Origin: Galeruca laticollis
Lineage: Eukaryota; Arthropoda; Insecta; Coleoptera; Chrysomelidae
Length of the DNA: 64,000 nt
Assembly (NCBI GenBank): GCA_963921935.1
Contig: OY998178.1
Location: 196,510,862 to 196,574,861, forward strand
Reading direction: 5' to 3'
Shown: piece after piece, positions 52,616 through 64,000 of the stretch
Position numbering within the stretch: the first letter of the stretch is position 1
How the letters are laid out: each line of letters starts with the position of its first letter
Translations under genes and position numbers: made by a program
Notes under the pieces: generated by a model
The model's database searches: none
The model's input: the letters and a program-made list of their open reading frames with translations, nothing else
Told to the model about the DNA's origin: nothing

Positions 52616-54790
52616 AACATTTTTCAATATTGTCAAATTTAAAGGTACTTTAAACTTGAGTAAAACTCATATTTTTTGACAAACCTCGCACACGACTAAA
52701 AAATTTGATATTTGATGACTGTATTTCAGGTTTAAGATAATGCAGAACTTTTTATGAGGAATAAATTTTATTCCTAAAATTAATAATAAAATAGTTTTCC
52801 ATATGATTGCAACTTAGGGGGACATATTGTATATTAAACTTTCAAATAAATGGCAAACAAAATTCTCGGGAATAACTAATATCACATGTCAAAAAAGCAA
52901 GCATTACAAAGATAACAGTAATTCAATAATTTTCAAGAATAATTGAACAAGAGTATTAATAAATTTCGTCCACAATTCTCTCGAGCAAATATGAAACTCT
53001 TAATTATTCTTATCGTTTGATTGATAACTACTTCAACCACTTAGGGGTATTACTGATTACGTCAACCTTCATAAATGATATGATTAACGATCAACTTCAC
53101 AAAAGTTTCATCCAGTCTTTTTCCGTTACCAGGCGTGCGTCATCAGTATTGAAATGAACATGATTTTGTTAGTAATTTTGTTGACTATGATCCGATTTAA
53201 ATATATACAGGCCATTATGAATATATTCCCCTACTTTATAAATAGATTTGTAGTTGTGTTTTCATTATAGTCATTTACATACAATTCATATTGTTAAAAA
53301 AGAGAAAAAAGTTTTTTTTAGCAGCAAAATAGAGTTCATATAGAGAAAAAGGTATAAAACCACAAATCAGTTATAGGAAAGTCATTTACGTTAAATCAAT
53401 AGACAAGAGGATATATTCAATGCGATTTGAAACGCATAAGCTTCTTAAAAGCTTGGGATATAAAAGAAAAAGTCGTGCAGTAAATTGATTTACCCCGTAC
53501 CAGCCTTTTCTCTCTTCATTTTCTGCTGAGGATTAACGCAATTTTTTATGATTTGCACATCCATCTCATGTATTATTTTACTATACAGAATAACTTCTAA
53601 TATGGAATTCCCGAATTTTTTCGGCTTGTGTTGGGGGCATAGGTTGGTCGAGCACTTAAGCAACTTAAGAATTTTACTACTTTATTTCTCTGGGGCCACA
53701 CATCGTCTCCGTTATTCCCTCCTAAATTATATGAGATCTGACAAAAACAGTAGCTCCAACCCACCGATATATAATTATATTGATCTATGGTTCAAGGTGA
53801 CATAACCGAGACCATGGAGTATACGAGTACATCCATATCAAATTAATCTAACGCTTGTTTGATTTTGTTGAATTTTATTGTGAGAGTTTTTCAATTTGGT
53901 CATTATTCTCATGATTCAATTGACATTGTTGTGAAATCTTCCGGTTTTCCAGTAACAATGTTACTCAATTCATCACTATATGTTAGCGACAATTTTGCAG
54001 AATTCAAATCCGCCGGGAACATCAAATTCCTAAAACTGACATATTGTAAAAACTCACTAGAAGTGGGGTGACAGAGTTGATTCTCAATTTTCTAAGTGTG
54101 AACAAGTTTTACATACAAGTGAAATTCAAACCGAGCAATTCATAAATAAACAAATGAAACCTGTGAATAAACAATCTTTTCCGACGACTACTATAAAATA
54201 TGGCAAATTTCATACGGTTTACCCTAAGTGAAAGGTGGATAATTCTTAAAATAAAAAGGGAGACTAAAAACAAGAAGGGAGACAATAATTATTCTCAAAA
54301 AGAAAATGTATCTAAAAATAAACAGAAGCGTAAAACCAAGAAAATTTTTCCGAAAAAAACATAAAATGGTAATTTATTTAGCAACATAGTTTTTCTAATT
54401 AGTTACTAAACCAAACCCAAAGTGCAATTTGTTTTTTATTTTGAATTTTTATGTTATTTCACCATGTTTATAAATTTATAAATAAAAATTTGTTTTATTT
54501 TTCGTTATTATTATATTTATCTATCTGAAATATCGGTTAAACATCTCAATATTATATGAGTCTATATCCATAAATATTGTACTATATCCTAACAATTCAC
54601 TAAAATGACCGTAAAAGTAGTGGTTTGTTCTTAATCCAAAATCAAAATTTGAGTTTAAAAGAAAATGTCTTGTGTTTTGTTAATTTTATTGGTTTTAAAT
54701 AAAAGTAAATTTTTATACCAATGCAGATAGTCTTTACAAATTGAAAAATATTTTTCCACTACCGTGTGTAAAATACGAACTTTAGACACA
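52616..54790. other. No recognisable gene
   Basis: AT-rich. The ORFs at 53548-53805 and 53859-54071 (+) have no recognised motif and look random. Nothing else is seen. Confidence 0.5.
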
Positions 54791-54813
54791 CTTTCGAGTG
54801 CGAAAAACTTTAC

Positions 54814-54833
54814 TTTACGCACTAGTGCGTAAA
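54814..54833. repeat. Perfect 20-bp palindrome TTTACGCACTAGTGCGTAAA
   Basis: The same palindrome occurs at 58506-58525, on the other side of the decayed tyrosine-recombinase gene. Both copies have 'ACTT' or 'CTTAC' just before them. Confidence 0.9.
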
Positions 54834-55817
54834 CAAAAAGTTCCAATTTGTATCTATTTATACCTAGTCTAAAAATATAGGTACGTATAGTAAACGGATA
54901 TTAAATCTGTTCTTTTAAATCAGAAATTGAAACATATAGAATTCAGTAAAGTACGTACATAATAATTTAGTGAATAATTATTGGGTACTGGATAATAATA
55001 GAATAGGGTACATAGGTGGTACCTATGAAAGTTGGCTGTGAGTGACTGACATTTCCTCGTGCATTGAATTTGACATTTAAAATTTAAATTCAGATCTTCC
55101 GACTATACCTATAGGGTCAGCAAAAGTATTTATATCTAAGTATTGAACATTTTTAGGAAACTTATACGATGTTATTTTAGATTTTTTTTTCAGAAAACGG
55201 AATAGTTAGGTATATATAATTTATAAAGATATCGATTCCTCTAACGATCTCTCAGAAGATTATTTCGAAAATACAGCACTAAACATATTAGAGGTAGCAC
55301 AGAATGTTTCTAATGATTTATTGCCCCAAAAATCTGCGAATATTTACGGAACAAAATACAATTTGTTCAAAGAATGGCGTAGGTAAAATAAAATAACTAA
55401 ATATTCCGAAAATGTCCTAGTGGCATATTTTTCAAGCGAATTGGAACACTACAAAACATCCACAACTTGGTCGATATTTTCAATGCTGAAGACTACTTTA
55501 AAAGTCAAAGATAATATTGATATTTGAAAATTTCAAAAAATTAGTTGCCCTGATTAAAAATGAAGGAAAAGGGCACTATGTTATGAAATATAAAATTTTG
55601 GAAAAAGATCACTTGGTGACATTTCTTGAGACGGCTCCTGACTCGACATTTCAAATGATTAAAGTAAGTATAATTTACAATAGTAAGTACCTGTATTTCA
55701 GTTATAAACAGATTCCAATAAATTTCATATAAGAAAAATTCTACTTTATAGACTTTTCAGAGAAATGCTATCCTATTGCGTTTTAATAATCAAATTTCAA
55801 AATGTTTCATCAAGTTA

Positions 55818-55887
55818 TCCGTAACGTAGTGGCTAAAGTGAGGGGCTGACATGCGGGAGGTTCCAGGTTCAAGTCGCGCTCATGCCA
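55818..55887 (+). other. tRNA-like/SINE-head segment
   Basis: 'TAGTGGCTAAAGTG' resembles a pol III A box and 'GGTTCAAGTC' a B box, about 39 bp apart. The acceptor stem does not pair, so it is not a tRNA gene; a SINE head or a tRNA-derived leader of the adjacent retrotransposon is likelier. Confidence 0.5.
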
Positions 55888-55926
55888 TTTCTTTTAATTT
55901 TGTTACTTATTTAGTATTAATTATTT

Positions 55927-57465
55927 AACAAAACAAAGGATGCAATAATAGAAAATAAAGACATTGTAACTCTAAAAGAATTACAGGAAATAATACATGA
56001 ATTGAAAAATGGAAAATCTCCAGGAATTGATAAATTAACAGCAGAAATGTTCAAAAATTTAGGGGAAACAGGAACAAAAATATTATTGACAATATGGGCG
56101 TGGAGTGAAGAACAGATTCCAGAAGATTGGAAGACAGCCTTAATAGTTCCAATATATAAAAAGGGGGATAGACAAGACTGCAATAATTATAGAGGAATAA
56201 ATCTACTTGGTACTGCTATGAAAGTCTACGAGAAGATTATAGACAGTAAGATAAGACCAGGGATAGAAAATACTCTCGAAGAATCGCAAAGTGGATTTAG
56301 AAGAGGGCGAAGCATCCAAGACCACATATTCACAGTGAAACAGATAATTGAGAAGTTCTCACAACAAGAAAAAGAGGTATATATGGGATTTATAGACATG
56401 GAAAAAGCTTTTGACAAAGTACCAAGGGAGAAGTTATGGAAAGTACTAGAAGGAAGGGGAGTAAATTACAAAATAATAGATATAATCAAAAACGTTTACA
56501 AAAATAATAGAAATTGTGTAATATACAGGAATAAAACATCAGAACCATTTTCAACACAAGAAGGATTAAGGCAAGGAGGGGGACTAAGTCCATTATTATT
56601 TACAATTTTTATTGATGTTATAATTAAAAAATCGTCAACTAAAATGGCAAAACTACACATTGGATACAAACATTTAGGAAGAGTGGATATATCAGAAGCA
56701 GCTTTTGCAGATGATTTAATAATTATGGTAGGGAAAGAGAAGGATTTACAAAAGAATATGGAAATATGGAGCACGGTATCGGATTAATTTGGAATGACAG
56801 TGAATCAAAGTAAAACCAAAGTTATGGTTATAGGACCGAAACAAAAACATCTAAATATACAGTTAGAGGGAATACAAATTGAGCAAGTTAGAAGATATAA
56901 ATACTTGGGAGTAGAAATAGAAGAAAATGGAACGCAGGAAGTCGAAATTAACAATAGAGTACAAAAAACGATGAAACTTTATCACACGATGAACTCGACA
57001 TTCATAAATAAAAAGGAAATTTCCAAGAAAACGAAGTTAAATGTATTTAAAACAATTTACCGGCCAATATTAACATTCGGATGTGAATCTTGGGTATTAA
57101 CAAAGAGACCAAAGAGCCAAATACAAGCAGTTGAGATGAAGTATCTTAGGCGAGTTAAAGGAGTTACAAAGAAAGACAAACTAAGAAATACGGAAATACG
57201 AGAAGACCTTGAAATAGAATCAACACTTAAATTTATTGAAAAGAGACAATTAAGCTGGTGGGGACATTTACAAAGAATGAACGATACAAGACCAGTTAAA
57301 AAAGTATGGCAATCAAAAATACAAAAAAGAACGAAAAAGGGAAGACCAAAACAAACATGGGATGGTGTTATGGTAGGCATAATGCAAGAAAAAGGAAAAA
57401 CATGGACAGAGGCAAATATAATGGCAAGAGATAAACAACAATGGGCTAAATTTGTACACGAATAA
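55927..57465 (+). pseudogene. Non-LTR retrotransposon RT (5'-truncated, one in-frame stop)
   Basis: The RT domain shows 'KNGKSPGIDKLTAEMFK', 'VPIYKKGDRQDCNNYRGI', 'ESQSGFRRGRSIQDHIF', 'MGFIDMEKAFDKVPR' (motif A), 'GLRQGGGLSPLLFTIFI' and 'AAFADDLIIMV' (motif C, ADD). A TAA at 56785-56787 interrupts the frame, which continues to 57465 with the thumb and a C-terminal 'FGCESWVLTKR', 'MKYLRRVKGVTKKDKLRN', 'LSWWGHLQRM' region. This tail suggests an RTE-like or related clade, but I cannot fix the clade. No endonuclease remains. It lies within the intron of the decayed recombinase, same strand. Confidence 0.9.
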
Positions 57466-58505
57466 AATTCTATCTGGACCAAAGCATCAATGAAAAAATG
57501 AATATATGTCTTAAGTATAATGCGATGTAATTGAAATAATTGTAAAAGTATACCCTACACCATATACTATGGTAATTGGGTTTCTGATAATATATATATA
57601 ATTATTTTTAGGTGGCTTTTATAATTGGTATTTCCGGGGCATGCCGAAGAGAAGAGTTGACAAAACTAAGAATCGCAGATATTGAAGACAAGGAAACAAT
57701 CCTAATCATTACAATTCCTAAAACTAAAAATGGGACAGAAAGGGTTTTTACTATTTTAAATCCAAATAATTCAAAAAAATATTATTTGGCTTGTATTAGA
57801 AAATATATTCCTTCAAGACCTCCTATGGTGGATACTTCCAGATTCTTTTTAAAATATGCAAATAATAAATGAACAAAATAACCAGTGGGCATAAACAAAT
57901 TTGGCAAAATGCCATCAATTATAGCAAAGTAGCTTAATTTACAAGATCCAGCTATGTATACAGGACATTGTTTTAGAAGGTCATCGGCAACCATGTAAGC
58001 GAACTCTGGAGGTGACCTCCTAACCGTAAAGAAACACGGAGGCTGGAACTCGTCAACAGTTGCAGATGTGAGCTACGTAGACTCTACATTAAGTGAAAGA
58101 AATACTATTTCTAATTTAATATTAATGGATGTAGATAATTTTCCTTGTACATCCCAAAATAATGGTAGTAAGATCTTATTGGAAGATAACACCCTTTCTA
58201 CTACATCCACGCTTGCTACCGCCAATTCTTCATCCTATGAAATAGCTAACATAATCAATACTACTGTAGTTTCTGAATCCACCGACAACTCTTTAAAGCA
58301 CGCTGAAGAATTAAAATTTAATAACTGCACAAATTGGAACTTTAATATCAGTATTGTTGATAACTGAATTCATCTGTTGCTTCATTAATATGTTAATTTG
58401 TTCTAATTTTGATTAAAATGTTCATAATAATAATCAATATATAATGTATTCTATTAGGAATCAATGAAAGCCTTATAGTTTCTTCCAAAGAAAAATTAAA
58501 CTTAC

Positions 58506-58525
58506 TTTACGCACTAGTGCGTAAA
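58506..58525. repeat. Second copy of the 20-bp palindrome
   Basis: TTTACGCACTAGTGCGTAAA, identical to 54814-54833; here the symmetry extends one more base on each side (C...G). Confidence 0.9.
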
Positions 58526-58602
58526 GAGAATTACTAATAAACTTCTGTATTTTGATAAAATTTTCGGTAGTAGAAAAAATAGTGTATGGAATTCGTGTTC
58601 AA

Positions 58603-58676
58603 ATGCCTTTTTTCGACTCATGTGATTGTCGCATTCGCCTGCGGCTCATGAATATTCACATTCGTCGAAAAAAGGC
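58603..58676. repeat. Hairpin with GC-rich loop
   Basis: 'GCCTTTTTTCGACTCATGTGA' on the left, quoted here up to its last base as 20 bases GCCTTTTTTCGACTCATGTG, pairs with the inverted form near 58650-58676 (TTCACATTCGTCGAAAAAAG). The loop contains 'TCGCCTGCGGCTCA'. It resembles the GC-rich-loop hairpin beside the other recombinase copy (39239-39361). Confidence 0.7.
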
Positions 58677-58739
58677 TACTTTACACACTTGTTACATAAA
58701 TAACTATTATATTATTCAAAGAATTGTAAGGACTCATAT

Positions 58740-59104
58740 TTGATTGTGATTTTCTCGAAGTTATAAAAATGGGATATTCAATTCAATATTCAGGTAACGT
58801 TGTGTGAAACCTTCCATTTTTAACACTTGATATACAATGCAATATACTACTATTTCAGTTAATCTCCAAGCAGATGTAATCGTAATGTCAACGTAAGTTA
58901 CAATTAACACTTTTATACAAAGCTCTACTAATGTGATTGATTTTTAGGTTAGGAGTGGAATGTGAAAATATTTGTCGAATCAGTGTTTACTAAAATTTCA
59001 GATCCTTGAATACCATTAAATGATAAACGAAACAACACAACTGCCATTTTATTATTCTGTGCAAGTGCATTAACAAATAAAGTAAATATTGTGAAGTAAC
59101 GTTA
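58740..59104. other. No recognisable gene
   Basis: AT-rich spacer before piggyBac copy 2. Nothing seen. Confidence 0.5.
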
Positions 59105-59108
59105 TTAA

Positions 59109-61426
59109 CCCTACAGTGGTCGCTATAATTTTTGCGACACGAGTGGTCGCTACGGACTGATACTCCGATTATCATATATGGAGATATAATAATAAATTTT
59201 GAAACAAATATGTTAAGTAAACAACTTTTACATTTTTGAAAGTTTATTATGACATTGAATTATTAATAATAAAGAAGAAAACAGTAATATTGCGAAATAA
59301 CAGATTCATGTTTTTTACCAAGTGGCGCTTTGAAGGCATTCATTACATATAATAATGGAATGACCTAAACATAAGAATTTATTACATTTCCTACAGTAGT
59401 ATCTCGTCGGTCTATTTTTCTTACTATCACGAATGGCGCATCTCCCTCGACGTTCCTCAGCTACTTCAGGTATTGCGATGTTTTCCAATCTAAGAAGCTC
59501 TCGAATGCGAGTTTTTATCGTTACAGGCATGTTTCTTATCATTACTCTTGCTTTCAAATGGTCCTCAACCAGGGAAAAACTAAGTTGATATATGAACTCC
59601 CTCCTTGGAATATTTGAGTTAATGATATTTGCGACAAAGATTGCATATGAATTGATACCGCCTATATTCAGCAACGAATAAAAAATTACCATCGTCCACC
59701 TGCGGGTATTCCTCGCACAATTGTATACAGAACAAAGCTTGTCCACCATGTCAACACCTCCTTTTGTTTGATTATATGACATTATCATTTCTGGTTTGCC
59801 TGTATTTTCATCCAAAACGTCGTCTCTGTGCATGCTTGAAACAAGTAACACATTTTTTTTTCTTTTTCGGAATATACGAAACTAATGTGCAGTTTGGATG
59901 AAATGCAAACATTGATGATTTTTCAGGTCGAGTTGATGGGTTTGCAAATTCAACTGGAATTTCCCTTTTATTTTTTCTTATTGTCCCTAACAAGGTGAGC
60001 CTAAAGTTTTGTTTTAAATTAGCAATAAGTTCCATACTGGTGAACCAATTGTCCACTGTTACATTTCTACCAGTACCTCTAATTGGCTCGGACAGCCTTT
60101 CCACCACGGCTCCAGGAGAATTGTTTACTTCGTATGGTCCTGCAGGCTGTTTTCCGACGTATACTTCGAGATTTACGGTATAGTAAGTTTTCGAATCGCA
60201 AAGGACAAACACTTTCAAGCCATATTTATTGGGTTTGCTTAGAATATATTGGCGCCAGCCACAACGTCCTCTAAAAGCCTCAAGCTTTTCGTCTATCGTG
60301 ACATACTCAAATGGAGTATATGCAGTCTTAGCCTTTTCTACAAATCCATCAAACACACTTCTTATTGCGGCTAGCTTGTCAGTGGCTCTTCGTTCTTCAC
60401 GTGTCTCGCTATCATCAAATCTAATATATCTAACTAGAAATCTGAATCTTGAACATGACATGGTAAGTCTAAACAATTCTATACCGCTGCCATCGGTTTT
60501 CCATAGTTCTTCAGCATTTGTCCGAGCACATTTTTTGACACCAGCTAAGTACAGTAACCCTAGTAGCGCCTTTATTTCGGTTATATTAGTGGGTTGTGCA
60601 TCTCGTTCCTGGGAATAATTATGTTTCATTGAATCAATCCTTTTGTTCGTATTTTGCACAATTAACTCCAATATTTCATCACTAAAAAAATAGCTCCAAA
60701 TTTCTAACGGGTTTTTCAAATTCCTTGTCGTTGCTTTCGAACCTGGTAAATGAGTTACCAAGTTCTCTGATCACGTCCTAACACTTTTAGATGGCACATG
60801 TTTGTTCCATTTCGTTGCTTTATCTTTACCCAAAAAATACGGGGTAGCAACAATTTCTTCAACATTCGCATCTTCCTCATCAGATATTTCTTGCTCCGTA
60901 TCTGTTTCTAGAAGTTCTGTACTTAATTGGTCTTCTTCTTCATCATCTTCATCGTCTTCAAAAATTGCGGATTCATTATCAGAATTTAGACATTCTTCCA
61001 TCAAGTCTCGCAGACGCTCTTGATCTTTTTCATAAGACGACATTTTTGTAACTGCAATAGAGGAAAAAAGTAATCATCAACAGATATTTGCAATTTATGT
61101 CAACTATAACGTAAAATTCACGATAAAAGTACTTGTGTACATAGTATTAAAATATAAATATAGTTTATTATAAAATAAAAATGAAAACTTACCTCAAAAT
61201 TCTCTGAATTATTTTATAACACCAGTAGTCGCTACGGATTGTCACTCCGAAAACTAAATTTGCAGACGCACACGTTTGCCTATCAGGCGATAAAGCAGTA
61301 CTGATTCATTGCGATGGTGTAGCCGAAAGGTACCTAGAATATGACAGCGGCGGGCTAATTCATACACTCACAATCGTAAAATAATCAATCGTTCGGAGTG
61401 TGAGTCCGTTAGCGACCACTGCAGGG
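59109..61426 (-). mobile_element. piggyBac-type DNA transposon with TTAA ends (copy 2)
   Basis: TTAA (59105-59108) is followed by CCCTACAGTGGTCGCTA; the right end is the inverse of CCCTGCAGTGGTCGCTA before TTAA (61427-61430). TIRs are 17 bp with one mismatch. Subterminal copies of 'GTGGTCGCTACGGACT' lie inside (59141-59167, 61224-61250). 2318 bp. It differs in sequence from copy 1, so two piggyBac subfamilies are present. Confidence 0.92.
59315..61043 (-). pseudogene. piggyBac-type transposase with one stop and one frameshift
   Basis: Minus strand. The acidic N-terminus 61043-60774 ('MSSYEKDQERLRDLMEECLN') ends at an in-frame TGA (60773-60771). The same frame continues to 59808 with 'ITEIKALLGLLYLAGVKK', 'YVTIDEKLEAFRGRCGWRQY' (first Asp), 'NVTVDNWFTSMELI' (second Asp). 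A one-base shift in an A-run near 59850 moves to the frame of 59851-59315: 'NQTKGGVDMVDKLCSVYN' (third Asp) and the C-terminal 'CAIRDSKKNRPTRYYCRKC' zinc domain. The full DDD core and all domains are otherwise intact, so this copy died recently or the lesions are assembly errors. Confidence 0.93.
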
Positions 61427-61430
61427 TTAA

Positions 61431-61931
61431 GTAATAAATATTCTTATGCATGAATATGATTCTTATCGAACTTATCTTTTCATGTTAATAGAAAAGGAAT
61501 ATTATTTAAAATTAAAATATAAAGTACAATGCTGCAAATTAGGTACCAACCACAAAAAATTAAATCCCCATTTACTTTCGTTAATCATTTTACTTTATAA
61601 AAATTATTCAAATTTTTCGAAATATACTTTTGAAATAACCACAACTTATTGTTTTTGTTATTATTGTTGTTTATTATACCAAACAGTGACAGTGCAGTTT
61701 TAATACTATATACATCAAACATTAATCATGACATATGTTTTTGTACGGTCGTGTTTCGGTACAACTAAAAACAGTTATGAAACAAGAAAAGATAGGGCGT
61801 TAACATTGAATACTAAATTTTCTATCACTCCTTCTCAATTTAAATGTTAAAACAAAAATAAACATTCTAATTTTTAAATAACAAACATTCAGTTTCCTAA
61901 GACATCTAACCTATACGTCAAGAATTTCTTT
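61431..61931. other. No recognisable gene
   Basis: AT-rich spacer. One 85-codon ORF (61446-61703) without motifs. Confidence 0.5.
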
Positions 61932-64000
61932 TTATTGAACGGTATTACATATATCAGACACATTTTCATTTGTTGGAATATGTTGCAACTTAATTTCTTT
62001 TCTCAGAGATAAGTCTTTTATAAATTGATGTTTTATGACGATATTTTTCGACCGTTTTGTATTTTCGAAGTTTTTAATTAGTGAAACTGCACTTAAATTA
62101 TCAATTTTCAATTCAACAGATTCATAAATTTTGAATTCACTCAAAATACCTTTAAGATTGATAACTTCTTGCGAAGCGATACCAGCTGAGATATATTCAG
62201 CTTCCATCGACATTTGTGCAACACACGTTTGCTTCTTGGAATGCCATGCTATTGGGTTTCCAGCATGGAACCATTTCAAACCACTTACGCTCTCTCCAGT
62301 TTCTCGGTCTCCTCCCCAAGCAGCATCGTAGATGGCCAATAACTCCTGCATATTCCCCTTCTGGAATTGTAAGCCATTTACTTTGGTATGATTAAGATAA
62401 AGTAGGATTCGCTCACCAGCATCCCATGTACTTTTTATTGGTTTGGCCAAAAATCTACTCAAGTAAGCAACATTGTAAGAAATGTTTGGTCTGCTTACTA
62501 AAGAAAAGTACATTAAAGTGCATATTAATCTTCGGTAAGGAACGTTATTGATAATAAGTTCTTCTTGGACGACTTGAAAGGTGATTTCAAATGTTGTTGC
62601 TACTTTTCTTGTTTCGGCCATTGAGAATTTGTTATCATTCTTGTTTGTGAGATTTTTAGACCTTTTTCGTTTTAACTGAATTCCATATTCAGAGAAGTTT
62701 TTACTTCTGTCATCTCTTTAACATTAAATTGATTTCGCAAGTTTCTTAGTAGTTCTTGAGCTTGGTTTTCTGGTCCTGTAATCAGTCCATCATCCACGAA
62801 TAATACCAGATAAACATCATATTTTGTGTACAAACAATAGTCGTTATCAGAACGTTTAAAATTCAGTTATTCCATGACTTGGTTGAATTTCATGTTCCAA
62901 CACTTCGGAGCATTTCGCAGTCCATATAGTTCTCGATCAAGTTTCAGATATTTTGCATCTATTTTTAAACCTTCCGGTGTCCCTATGAAAATTTCAGTGT
63001 CCATAACCCCATTCAAAAATGCTGTTGGTATATTGATTCGATGTAGATTCCACCCTTTTTGTACTGAAATTGACAAAAGGGCTCGTATTGTTGATAATTT
63101 ACAGACTGGAGCATAAGTATATTCATCTCCAGTGTTATGAGGCACTTGAGAACGTTTTGCAACTAATCGGGCTTACTTTGTTCTATCTTCTTCAGTTTTG
63201 GATAGCCATCGGGTATCAATAGCACTCTGACCCACTGGCAATTATGCAAGTTTCCATGTTCCTAGTTTTTCGTGAGAAATTAACTCTTTATCTATTGCTT
63301 GCTGCCAAATCTAACTTAACTCTTCATCTATTGCTTGCTGCCAATCTGACATTGTACTTGATTCCTTATAAGTTCTTGGGTCCTGTTCTACTTGGGTCAG
63401 CAAACTGTAGGCTTGTGTATATTTCATAATCTTCCAGATTTTGAGGTAGTCTCACAGTTCTACCGGATCTTGTCACTGTAGGTTCCCGTTCATTGTAAGA
63501 TACATATTCTTCATTTTCATCACTCATACGCGAAGTGCCTTCAAAATTCGATAAGTTCTTATTTACTACCTCATTCTCATGTATACTTCCTTTGTTTTCC
63601 TCGGGTAAATCTCTAATCATTTGTTCTGGCTGATTTGCTGCGGTTTTGTGCAAAGTTTCATCCTTGTTCATAACTTTATGTTTCATGATGCTTTCATCTA
63701 CCCGTACATTCCTAGATCCTTTTACCATTCGTTTTTTTTTGGAAGCCATAGTCGACAACTTCCACCACAATATCCTACTAGTACTCCTTTTTCTGCTCTT
63801 TTGTCTAGTTTGTTTTGCTTTGGCAATATTGTGTACCATATACGACTTCCAAATACTTTTATTTCACTCAAGTTACTTCTTCCATGAACATTTTTTGCAG
63901 CTGTTTGATCTTTAAGTATACTTTTGGTAGTTAATCCATTCAGATCATACACTCACTGAACACTTAAGTGCTTCGCACCGTAATTCTTTTGGAACTCCTG
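61932..64000 (-). pseudogene. Copia-type retrotransposon pol, running off the right edge
   Basis: Read from the right edge: the integrase C-terminal part (63952-63722, 'KVFGSRIWYTILPKQNKLDK', 'KGVLVGYCG'), a linker with 'VTRSGRTVRLPQNLEDYE' (63839-63366), the RT start (63145-62867, 'YAPVCKLSTIRALLSISVQK', 'TAFLNGVMDTEIFI', 'LYGLRNAPKCWN'), the catalytic 'VLFVDDGLITGPENQ' (~62820-62764), then RNase H (62621-61932, 'SRPNISYNVAYLSRFLAKP', 'AWHSKKQTCVAQMSMEAEYI'). The integrase-before-RT order marks copia. Several stops and frameshifts; no LTR is visible downstream. Confidence 0.9.

Larger units (their letters stand above)
55230..58366 (+). pseudogene. Decayed tyrosine recombinase with an intron holding a retrotransposon
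   Basis: The N-terminal part (about 55230-55663) aligns to the gene at 38994-38638: 'VSNDLLPQKSANIYGTKYNL' and 'KILEKDHLVTFLETAPDSTF'. The intron is 55664-57611 (GTAAGTA...TTTTTAG, 1948 bp). The catalytic part (57612 onwards) gives 'GISGACRREELTKL' (Arg), 'GHCFRRSSATM' (HxxR), 'HGGWNSSTVADVSYV' (Trp, Tyr) and a C-terminal tail ending 'NNCTNWNFNI'. Stops at several places (for example near 55391, 55526, 57870-57882, 57934, 57996) make it inactive. The homologous position in the 38-kb copy has no intron. Confidence 0.85.

Noticed and set aside
53135..53165. Another hammerhead-like motif on the minus strand (CTGATGA ... GAAA)
   Set aside because: The segment between the core boxes forms only a two-base stem; probably chance.
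55818..55887. tRNA gene
   Set aside because: A and B boxes are present, but acceptor and T-stems do not pair; listed as a SINE-like segment instead.
57057..57482. 141-codon minus-strand ORF
   Set aside because: Antisense shadow of the non-LTR RT C-terminal region.

Overview
The window looks like AT-rich arthropod (most likely insect) nuclear DNA and is almost entirely transposable elements and their wreckage. The evidence is GT-AG introns, a chromodomain integrase, piggyBac, Penelope-like, gypsy, copia and non-LTR elements, (TA)n microsatellites, and a decayed copy of what looks like an insect-expanded gene family. No complete single-copy host gene, rRNA, convincing tRNA or CRISPR array was found.

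The centrepiece is one Polinton/Maverick (adintovirus-like) element at 19853-36373. It has terminal inverted repeats of about 1.41 kb that begin AGTAGG, and a perfect 6-bp target duplication (AATAGT). Left to right it carries: a small spliced gene; protein-primed-type family B DNA polymerase (+); a decayed matrix-metalloproteinase-like ORF, an unknown protein, a chromodomain integrase, a frameshifted coiled-coil gene and an FtsK/A32-like packaging ATPase (all -); then a capsid block (+): phospholipase-A2/pX-like protein (with a 53-bp intron), adenain-like protease, a CxxC mini-protein, penton-like protein, a small basic protein and the double-jelly-roll major capsid protein; then a conserved unknown; and a small coiled-coil ORF (-). 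Replication, integration, packaging and capsid modules are all present. The left TIR plus its flank is tandemly duplicated (1279-bp unit).

Left of it (1-18.4 kb): a Penelope-like remnant between inverted repeats; a nearly full-length Penelope-like element (-) between large inverted arms; a decayed piggyBac transposase (-); a long AT-rich stretch without recognisable genes; remnants of a gypsy element (-) with an LTR, polypurine tract and minisatellite; and a tandem-repeat/microsatellite non-autonomous family.

Right of it (36.4-64 kb): a tyrosine-recombinase gene (-) with short inverted repeats and hairpins around it; an internally deleted gypsy element with both LTRs, itself between ~240-bp direct repeats that carry a hammerhead-like motif; a Penelope RT fragment; a piggyBac element with TTAA ends and a broken transposase; a decayed insect-family gene; a canonical hammerhead core; a second copy of the tandem-repeat family with a large hexanucleotide expansion; a second, decayed tyrosine-recombinase gene whose intron holds a non-LTR retrotransposon, flanked by identical 20-bp palindromes; a second, better preserved piggyBac; and a copia pol running off the right edge.

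All functional calls are from reading motifs; no database search was possible.
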